From Embleya scabrispora (lineage in GTDB: Bacteria; Actinomycetota; Actinomycetes; Streptomycetales; Streptomycetaceae), in assembly GCF_002024165.1 (NCBI RefSeq), contig NZ_MWQN01000003.1, positions 1 through 64,000 of the forward strand: a stretch of DNA of 64,000 nucleotides, read 5' to 3'. Positions 57,748 to 64,000 of the stretch are shown here, in pieces (position 1 is the first letter of the stretch; every line of letters starts with the position of its first letter). Both the position numbers and the translations under genes were made by a program. The notes under the pieces were generated by a model, which was not told the DNA's origin, searched no databases, and worked only from the letters and a program-made list of their open reading frames with translations.

Positions 57748-58764
57748 ATGAACGCCTCCTCCGCCCCCCGTTCCGCCCCCGCCCGCCTCGGGCCCCGCCA
57801 TGGGTCGTGGCGCATACGCACGGCTCTCGCCGTCTCCGCCGCCCTGGCCTACGTTCCCGTCGCCGCCGTCCCCGCGCACGCCTTCGGCCCCGACACCCAT
57901 ACGGACATCACCACACGGGCCCTACCCGGCTTCCAGAAACTCTCCCTCGCCGCGATGGCCGCGCACAAAATCGACAACACCCACTGGGGCGCCATCCAAA
58001 CCAACGACCACATCCACGCCGAGCAGACCCGCTACCACTGCGACGACGCGGACTATCTGGCCACAGGCTCCTATCCGCGCACCAGGCAACAGGCCACCGA
58101 CGAACTCCTCGCCTGCGTCCAGACCGCCATCGTGGGGTTCGACAAGGCGGTGGCCGCCGCCGACCGACTCGTCGACGCCGGAGGGCACATCAAGGCCGCA
58201 GAGGTCGCCCTCGGCCATCCCTGCACATACGACGACCGCCGCGGCCGCGCCAAGTGCGAGGTCTTCGAACACCTCGGACACGCCTGGCACGTCGTCGAGG
58301 ACTTCTACGCCCACAGCAACTGGAGCGACCAGGCCGACCCGAAGCACGGCATCGGCCTGGGCAACCCGCCCGGGCTGCAACAAAGGAAACCCGCGCCCTT
58401 CTTCACCCTGCGTACCTACAGCCACCAATCCACGGCCGCGTGGAAGAAGGACGCGGCCAAGACCGTGGACCCGAGGCTGACCACCGGCTGTGTCCCCGGC
58501 GAGTACGAGCACGACGGGAAGAAGGCCGACTGCAAGGGCCGCATCAACCACTACGACTCCGCCGGCCAGAAAGGCCTCAGCAAGGAAAGCTCGCGGGGTA
58601 ACATCGGCGACAACGCCAACCAGGCCGTCAAGGTCGCGGTCGCCGACATCGAACGCCAGTGGCAGGACTTCCGGGACGAACTCCTCGCCAAATACCCCGG
58701 ACGCGGCAAGAAGATGATCTGCGCCCTCACCCACGACACACCCACCGACTCCACCTGCGGATAG
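57748..58764 (+). CDS. Secreted HET-C/phospholipase-C-like protein (CinY-like)
   Basis: 338 residues, ATG at 57748 after GGAG. The Sec signal peptide (IRTALAVSAALAYVPVAAVP, cleavage after AHA) is followed by FGPDTHTDITTRALPGF. The central motif GHAWHVVEDFYAHSNWSDQA combines histidines and acids as in the zinc-dependent phospholipase C / HET-C fold. Several cysteines (CDDADY, LLACVQ, HPCTYDDRRGRAKCEVF) suggest disulphides. It is probably an extracellular zinc hydrolase or structural relative. Confidence 0.78.
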   Translation: MNASSAPRSAPARLGPRHGSWRIRTALAVSAALAYVPVAAVPAHAFGPDTHTDITTRALPGFQKLSLAAMAAHKIDNTHWGAIQTNDHIHAEQTRYHCDDADYLATGSYPRTRQQATDELLACVQTAIVGFDKAVAAADRLVDAGGHIKAAEVALGHPCTYDDRRGRAKCEVFEHLGHAWHVVEDFYAHSNWSDQADPKHGIGLGNPPGLQQRKPAPFFTLRTYSHQSTAAWKKDAAKTVDPRLTTGCVPGEYEHDGKKADCKGRINHYDSAGQKGLSKESSRGNIGDNANQAVKVAVADIERQWQDFRDELLAKYPGRGKKMICALTHDTPTDSTCG

Positions 58765-59823
58765 CCGCCCCGGACGGTCCGCCCGGGGATCCGGCGGCCC
58801 GGCCTTCCGGGCCGCCGTCCGGGCGTCCGCGCGGTGACCAACCGTACGCCGCCGCGTCGAGCAGCCTGCTTCTTCGACCGGGAGGGCCACTCCGCGGAAG
58901 TGCCGGTCCGGCGATGACCATGGCGCCGGCGTCGGCCCGGGGCCGGAACACCGTGAGGTCCCAGCGCGGGGCGTCCTCGGGATGTCGGCGGGAAGCGGGC
59001 GGTCGTACGGTCGAGGCATGAACGCGGACGACGGCCTCCGGCTCACTCCCTCGGGGATCCGGCTCGCGGGCCGGTACACCTCGGTGCTCGACCTCGCCTC
59101 GGACTGCGCTCCCCGCCGATGCCGACCGGTCGAGTTCGTGCCGGGACCGTCGCGCCGGGCGGAAAGCGGTGGGGCCCGCGGTGTCGACGGTGGTCGAGGC
59201 GTTGTCGTGCACGAACCGGGCCTCGCCCTGAACGAGTTCGAGAACCGGCGCGAACGACGTGCTGTTCGCGACGGTCACCGCCATGTCTGCCGACGATCGA
59301 CGCGACGCGGCAAAAACACCGCGCTCGACACGTCGGCCGACCCCCCCCCGGCCCGGCCGGCCCGCACTGACCCGACCGCCTCCCGCCCGGACGCCGTCGA
59401 TGCGCCCGGCGGGCGTCCCCCGGGGGCGGTTCGTCGTTGGGCCGGGTGTGGGGATTTGGCGTCCCCCCGTCGTCGGGCCCGGCCGCACCGGATCGGCCCG
59501 TCCCCCGAGGCCGACCGGGCGGATCGCGGGCGGGGCGTCGGCCGGCACGACACCGGCGCCCGTCCGCGACCGGCGAGGCCGAAGGGGTACGTGTACCGGC
59601 GCGGCCGGGAACCGGCCGGTCTTGAACGAGCCCGCCGGGGAAGCCCGTGACGGTGATTGCCGTGGTGGCCGGGTACCGCACCTCCGGGAGATGTGTTCTT
59701 CGCTTCGTGGTCGAGCGCATGCGGCGCTCGATTTCGGTGCACTCGACCCGGAGTTGCGGCGGATCGCAGTCACCGGGAACGCACGGTGGCGGCCGGACCG
59801 CGCCACCGGCGAGGATGCCCGTC
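58765..59823. other. Low-information gap with one weak minus-strand candidate
   Basis: A minus-strand frame near 59285 begins MAVTVANSTSFAPVLELVQG with EARFVHDNASTTVDTAG and then degrades; near 59000 another reads EDAPRWDLTVFRPRADAGAM. These may be pieces of one decayed gene, but no family or ribosome site supports a call. The C/G-rich tract around 59340-59640 has nothing recognisable. Confidence 0.35.
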
Positions 59824-60639
59824 GTGACCACTGACGATGCCTTCGCGCCCATACGTTCGACGCATCCGACGCCCGTGGTGTTCGGCGCGGGCGCGGCCAT
59901 CGGCGTCCTGGGCGGGATGATCGGGCTGGGCGGCGCGGAGTTCCGCCTTCCCCTGCTGATCGGCCTGTTCGGGTTCGCCGCGCTGTCGGCGGTGATCTTG
60001 AACAAGGCGATGAGCCTGGTCGTCGTCCTGGTGGCCCTGCCCTCCCGACTGGCGGCGGTGTCCGCCGCCGAAGTGGGGTCGCACTGGCCGGTCGCGGTCA
60101 ACCTGCTGGGGGGAAGCCTGCTGGGCGCGTGGGTCGGGGCGTCCTGGGCGGTCCGCATGCGCAGCACCACCCTCTACAAGGTGCTCGCCGCCTTGATGGT
60201 GCTCATGGCAGCAGCCCTGCTGGTCACCCACGCCGACACCCTGGGAACGCCGGAGATGTCGCGATGGGCGCGGGTGCTCTGCGGCGTCGCGACCGGGTTC
60301 GGCATCGGGATCGTCGCGGCGATCATGGGCGTCGCCGGCGGGGAACTGCTGATCCCCACGATCGTGCTGCTGTTCGCCGTCGACATCAAAACCGCCGGCA
60401 GCCTGTCCCTGCTGGTCTCCCTGCCGACCATGCTGGTCGCCTTCGCCCGCTACAGCCGCGACGGAAGCTTCGCGGTGCTGCGCGCCAACCTCCGCTTCAC
60501 CCTCGTCATGGCCGCGGGCTCGACCGTCGGGGCCCTGGGCGGCGGGCTCCTGCTCGGTGTGTTCCCAGACGTCGTCCTCATCCCCGCCCTGGCCGCGATC
60601 CTGCTGGTTTCCGCGGTCAAACTCGCCCGGCACGACTGA
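59824..60639 (+). CDS. TauE/SafE-type membrane permease
   Basis: About 271 residues; GTG at 59824, with GAGG nine bases upstream, is preferred to the ATG at 59815. Eight hydrophobic spans occur, including VVFGAGAAIGVLGGMIGLGG with AEFRLPLLIG, and the repeated second-half counterpart GIGIVAAIMGVAGGELLIPT. The two GxxGxGG-type repeats define the sulfite exporter TauE/SafE family, which moves sulfur-containing or organic anions. The substrate is not known here. Confidence 0.88.
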   Translation: MTTDDAFAPIRSTHPTPVVFGAGAAIGVLGGMIGLGGAEFRLPLLIGLFGFAALSAVILNKAMSLVVVLVALPSRLAAVSAAEVGSHWPVAVNLLGGSLLGAWVGASWAVRMRSTTLYKVLAALMVLMAAALLVTHADTLGTPEMSRWARVLCGVATGFGIGIVAAIMGVAGGELLIPTIVLLFAVDIKTAGSLSLLVSLPTMLVAFARYSRDGSFAVLRANLRFTLVMAAGSTVGALGGGLLLGVFPDVVLIPALAAILLVSAVKLARHD

Positions 60640-60978
60640 GCATCGACGCAACAAGCAGTTCGCATTCGACGGATCTTCCGCGTGCTTGCCGGCACCCCAC
60701 GTGTTGATCCGCGCCGCATCGAATCGCCGGTCGGGTGCCGTCGGACATCTCGCGCAGGATGGCCGGGTGGCCGCGTGGCGGGCCGTGTCCTCGGTGAGGT
60801 GCAGGAGGATGCGGCGCAGGTCGACGTGGAGACCGTCGCGGACGGCTCCCCTGGCCCGGGTGTCCAAACTGTTCCCGGTGACCGTTTCAGGGCTGATTCC
60901 GGTCGGGCGGGTCGGGTGTGCGTGGGCCGCCCCGAGGCGGGGCGGCCCACGCCGGGCGTGGACGATCCGGGGCCCGGA
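60640..60978. other. Gap between convergent genes, no gene
   Basis: The permease and the excalibur gene converge here. No clear hairpin was identified and reading frames are compositional. Confidence 0.4.
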
Positions 60979-61515
60979 TCAGCTCTCGCAGGCGGTGCCG
61001 TCTCCGTCCTTGTCGAGGTGGGGGCCGTAGCCGGGGTCGCCCCGGTGGATCGGCGCGGCGCCTGCGGCCTTGACCTGCGCGCAGTTCCTGTAGCTGACGG
61101 CGGCCGGTCGCGACGTGGCCGGCGACGGTTTCGTCGTGGCCGGGACCGCGGGCTCGGTGGTTCGCGGCGATGTGCCGGTCGGCGCGGACGATTTGTCCTG
61201 GGGCGTGGGTGTGGTCGGCGGCGCGGAACCCGCGGGTGTCGTGGGCGTGGTGCTCACCACGGCGGCGGGCGCCGACGGCGTGTCCGCGTCCTTGTCGTCG
61301 GAGCCGCCGGAGGTGCCCGCGACGAGCAGGACCACGAACCACACGGCCGCGACCGCGCTGACGATGTGACGCCTGGTCGCCTGCCATATGCCGGCGCGGT
61401 AGAGGAGGAGGATGCCGACGGGCGCGAACACGACCAGGAGCAGGACGATCCAGCCCGTCCTGGTGTGCCAGGGCCGGCCGGCCGGTGTCGGTTGGGGCTG
61501 CGTTGTGTGCGTCAT
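60979..61515 (-). CDS. Membrane-anchored excalibur-domain protein
   Basis: 178 residues, ATG at 61515 (MTHTTQPQPTPAGRPWHTRT). Two spans (WIVLLLVVFAPVGILLLYRA and IVSAVAAVWFVVLLVAG), a Ser/Thr/Pro linker (residues about 75-140) and a C-terminal excalibur calcium-binding domain: YRNCAQVKAAGAAPIHRGDP and DKDGDGTACES. The DxDGDGxxCE loop binds Ca, and two cysteines likely pair. It is exposed outside the membrane. Confidence 0.88.
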   Translation of the reverse strand: MTHTTQPQPTPAGRPWHTRTGWIVLLLVVFAPVGILLLYRAGIWQATRRHIVSAVAAVWFVVLLVAGTSGGSDDKDADTPSAPAAVVSTTPTTPAGSAPPTTPTPQDKSSAPTGTSPRTTEPAVPATTKPSPATSRPAAVSYRNCAQVKAAGAAPIHRGDPGYGPHLDKDGDGTACES

Positions 61516-61791
61516 GCGTGCCACCCCCGGGACACGCCGCAGTACCGTCGATCGTTTTCGGGCACGACTGATTCGCCCATGTTCCCCCCTGGTTACGGCT
61601 GTGACCGTGTCGGCGTGCGTCACCGCGAAACGCCGCAGTGCGACGTATGGGCCCGCACCGGGTCACGCCGGATGATCATAATGATCCACACGAAGCCACC
61701 TCACACCCGGACGGCGTCGGAACGGCCGGCGAGCGGTGGCTGCCGTGAGGCGGCAATCGGCCGATAGTCGGCGTGCGATTTGGCCGGCGGG

Positions 61792-62203
61792 TCAGGGGAG
61801 ATCGGGTTCGGGTTCGGGTTCGAGTTCGAGTTCCTCGAGGTGGGTGTACCGGCCGGGGAGGTGTAGCCATGGCGGGTGCGGAGGCGTCCGACCAGGGCCG
61901 GGGAGACACCGGCGGGTCGGGAACGGGTGTCTTGCCGTCGTCGTCCTCCCGTTTGCGCCCGTCAACGCGGCGGACGTCTCGGCGCCCGTGTGCTGCTCGG
62001 GGCTCGCGACGACGGTGCCGAACGAGTAACGGGTCTCGGAGGGCAGGGCACGCCGGCGCAGGACCGGTTCGAGCACGGCCAGGGCGCCGGAGAGGAACCA
62101 GGCCAGGTTTCCGTGGGTACGGGCGAGGAAGACGCCAGAACAGCAGGACCTGGATGGTGCCGGCGTCGTACCAGCGGCATACCGCTGCTCGCCGCCGGTT
62201 CAC
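61792..62203 (-). pseudogene. Hypothetical protein, frameshifted
   Basis: Two frames seem continuous: RRRAAVCRWYDAGTIQVLLF with WRLPR, then LEPVLRRRALPSETRYSFGT and VVASPEQHTGAETSAALTGA. A missing base near 62120 would link them. The end is marked by a GAACTC/GAACCC repeat encoding Glu-Leu-Glu-Pro runs (61800-61835). No family was recognised. Confidence 0.35.
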
Positions 62204-62440
62204 GGACGTTGTTCACCGCCTCTCCGATTCCTCGAACGCGAACCCTCGAAGAGTTCGGTGCGCCAGAGGAGGAAGGCGGCTTCGGTAACGGTGAGACCGG
62301 GGTCGTCGTGTGGAGGTGCGGATTCCCTGCGGGTTCACGGCGACCCCGGCTGTGTTTCGCACCTGCCCCAGAAACGGAGATTCATTTCCGGGAAAGAAGG
62401 CGTCGTACCCGGGGAACATTTCGATTTCGTCGACGAATTC

Positions 62441-62495
62441 CGAAACGGGCTGTGGTCCGACTCGGATTTCCCGAGTCGGACCACAGCCCGTTTCG
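62441..62495 (-). terminator. Perfect 25-bp hairpin, strong terminator
   Basis: The arm 62441-62465 (CGAAACGGGC...) pairs completely with 62471-62495 (...GCCCGTTTCG) around ATTTC. It is 26 bases after the stop of the small hydrophobic gene and is probably bidirectional. The arm length is unusual. Confidence 0.85.
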
Positions 62496-62520
62496 CGTTG
62501 TGCCGCCAGCGGCGGCGTGG

Positions 62521-62691
62521 CTACCAGCGGTACCAACGGGCACGGCGGCCGCCGCTGCCGGCCGAGCGGAGCACGAACCCGAGCGCCCATACGACCAGGA
62601 CAATCACGGCGATCCACCACAGGGCCTTCAACGCGAAACCGGCACCGAAAAGGATCAGGGCAAGAAGCAGGACTACCAGCAGGGGAATCAT
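62521..62691 (-). CDS. Small hydrophobic membrane protein, 56 residues
   Basis: ATG at 62691 with GGAGG nine bases upstream. Sequence is two membrane helices (MIPLLVVLLLALILFGAGFA and WWIAVIVLVVWALGFVLRSA) and a basic Gly/Arg tail. Similar proteins are common in actinobacteria and often belong to stress regulons. It is directly followed by the 25-bp hairpin. Confidence 0.8.
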   Translation of the reverse strand: MIPLLVVLLLALILFGAGFALKALWWIAVIVLVVWALGFVLRSAGSGGRRARWYRW

Positions 62692-63104
62692 CGTTTTTAC
62701 CTCCGACCCACGTGTGCCCCACTCGTTCGAGCGCATGCCTGAAACAAGGATTGTTTACCGGGGGCCTTCCCGGAGAGGAATCTGTGCCGTTCTCGCTGTC
62801 CCCGAAGCCGTTTCACCCGCGTTCCCCCGCAGCGCGACACAGCCGAGGCCGGTCCTCATCGGCGCCACCTCAGACCCCGTGATTCAACGGGCGCGATACG
62901 GGGCCCTGCTTCGCGGCCCTGGAGGAAGTGGCGACAGATGAGACCTTTACTGTGCCGAGACGGCATTCGCGAACATCACTCCGGCACGTCCCACACCTCG
63001 CGCAACGAACGCCGTGGCGTTTTTCGGGGGTTCGCGGGAGCCAACCGGTGGGAACGTAACTCCAGGCTTGGCCGCTCGGTCGGTCGGCTGAGGCGAGCGG
63101 GCGG
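62692..63104. other. Upstream region of the hydrophobic gene and downstream of the carbonic anhydrase
   Basis: No gene is seen. It must contain the promoter for the small membrane protein and the end of the carbonic anhydrase transcript, both on the minus strand. Confidence 0.4.
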
Positions 63105-63746
63105 TCAGGGCGTGGTGGGAGTCGTCGCGTCGAGGCCGCGGGTGGCGACGAGTTGTGCGCTGCCGTCCGCGAGCCGGTAGGACAGGCCCACCACGCCGAG
63201 GCGGCCGGCGGCCACCGCCTCGGCCAGGACGCGGGAGCGCTCCAGCAGGAGGTCCACGGTGTTCTCGATGTGCACGGCCAGGATCTCCTCGGCCCGCTCG
63301 CGTCCCGCGGCGCGGGCCGCCAGCACACTCGGGGTCACGCGTTCGACAACGTCTCGGACGAAACCGCCCGGTGTGCGCCCGTCCTCCAGGGCGGAGCGGG
63401 CCGCGGCGACGGCGCCGCACGAGTCGTGGCCCAGGACGACGACCAGCGGCGCGTCGAGGACGCTCACGCCGAATTCGATGGAGCCGAGGACCTCCGTACC
63501 GGCGACATGCCCGGCGGTACGAACCACGAAAAGATCCCCCAGCCCCCGGTCGAAGATGATCTCGGCGGCGAGCCGGGAGTCGGAGCATCCGAACACCACC
63601 GCGAAGGGGTTCTGGGCCGGTGCGGTCTCGGTGCGGCGTGCGGCGTCCTGGTTGGGGTGCTCGGGGGTGTCCGAGACGAAGCGCCGGTTACCGGCCATGA
63701 GCAGTTCGAAGGCGTCGTGAGGCGTCAGGGTGTGAATCTCCGTCAT
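63105..63746 (-). CDS. Beta-class carbonic anhydrase
   Basis: 213 residues, start MTEIHTLTPHDAFELLMAGN. Zinc ligands are Cys54 and Asp56 in FGCSDSRLAAE, His107 and Cys110 in LGHDSCGAVAA; Arg58 is the usual partner of Asp56. It interconverts CO2 and bicarbonate in the cytoplasm. The length and the TAGHVAGTEVLGSIEFG stretch are typical of the family. The frame is intact. Confidence 0.95.
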   Translation of the reverse strand: MTEIHTLTPHDAFELLMAGNRRFVSDTPEHPNQDAARRTETAPAQNPFAVVFGCSDSRLAAEIIFDRGLGDLFVVRTAGHVAGTEVLGSIEFGVSVLDAPLVVVLGHDSCGAVAAARSALEDGRTPGGFVRDVVERVTPSVLAARAAGRERAEEILAVHIENTVDLLLERSRVLAEAVAAGRLGVVGLSYRLADGSAQLVATRGLDATTPTTP

Positions 63747-63819
63747 GGCGGCAGCCTACGAGGGGCGTTGCGGCGGTCGAGTGGGCCGAGTACGGCCGGC
63801 CACCGACGGGCGAACGGGA

Positions 63820-63960
63820 TTTGCTTGCCAATATTTCTTTTTCTTTCGCTTCTGCTCGTTTTTTTCTCGTTCGGATGTTCGTATTGGGTCGTTCGAAGCA
63901 AACTGTGGGACGATATGCCATTTTTTTATTCTGATATTCTCTCTTTTCGGTGTTTGTGGG
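63820..63960. other. AT-rich intergenic tract upstream of the carbonic anhydrase
   Basis: Runs such as TATTTCTTTTTCTTTCGCTT and GCCATTTTTTTATTCTGATA contrast sharply with the roughly 70% GC surroundings. No gene was recognised. It may be a regulatory region or foreign DNA. Confidence 0.6.
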
Positions 63961-64000
63961 CCGGGTTCTCGTAGGTATCCCCCACTTGGTGGCGGCGACC

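Noticed and set aside
59300..59640. Several overlapping open frames in a very C/G-rich tract
   Set aside because: All three plus frames are open from composition alone; no ribosome site, motif or neighbour supports any.
1..64000. tRNA, rRNA or plasmid origin
   Set aside because: No cloverleaf, CCA-ending arm, rRNA core sequence, iteron set or Rep protein was recognised on reading both strands.

Overview
This is high-GC DNA with actinomycete-style genes: GTG and ATG starts with purine-rich ribosome sites, many small secreted proteins, a SigE-like sigma factor, LGFP-repeat and excalibur proteins, and trypco and DUF-type families common in Streptomyces-like bacteria. The gene families suggest a Streptomycetaceae or related filamentous actinomycete, in an accessory, insertion-rich part of the chromosome or a large plasmid.

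The left 40 kb looks like an island. A 25-bp sequence occurs as a direct repeat at 270-294 and 40351-40375. It splits a tniB-like transposition ATPase: the N-terminal part lies left of the first copy and the rest lies right of the second. Inside are a membrane protein, a thioesterase remnant cut by an IS110 copy, a second IS110, a divergent SDR/TetR pair, an IS21 element with an extra gene, and a Tn3-family transposase gene. That transposase gene is interrupted by a complete 8.9-kb Tn3-family transposon (11140-20056) with long inverted ends and a GGATC target duplication. Its cargo is a trypco2 protein followed by a trypsin-NTPase-TPR protein. This resembles predicted NTP-dependent conflict (immunity-like) systems and is the most interesting locus here. 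To its right are IS256, a dead IS630, and two inverted ISL3 copies. These bracket 7.5 kb of mostly secreted or surface-type genes (small exported peptide, EEP hydrolase, beta-helix protein, exported HH-motif protein, lectin-like proteins). A secreted NucA/NucB-type nuclease with LGFP repeats and a sigma-factor/membrane-protein pair complete the island.

From 40.4 to 50 kb there are further remnants (tniB, FAD oxidoreductase, SnoaL-like, ISL3, IS701) around an intact-looking regulon: a TetR regulator with three matching 20-bp operator-like sites, an MFS exporter and a carotenoid oxygenase. From 50 to 64 kb the window is less disturbed. It has a crystallin-like protein, a DUF4239 membrane protein, a VOC protein, a family 2 glycosyltransferase, a KPTTT-repeat protein next to an aerolysin-like pore-forming protein, a HET-C/CinY-like secreted protein, a TauE/SafE permease, an excalibur protein, a small hydrophobic protein with a strong terminator, and a beta-carbonic anhydrase.

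Many long frames are broken by one-base lesions, often in C or G runs. Some must be real decay, since one is shared by both ISL3 copies. Others could be assembly errors, so frameshifted genes should be read with that in mind. All functions are inferred from sequence motifs and recalled family features; no searches were run.
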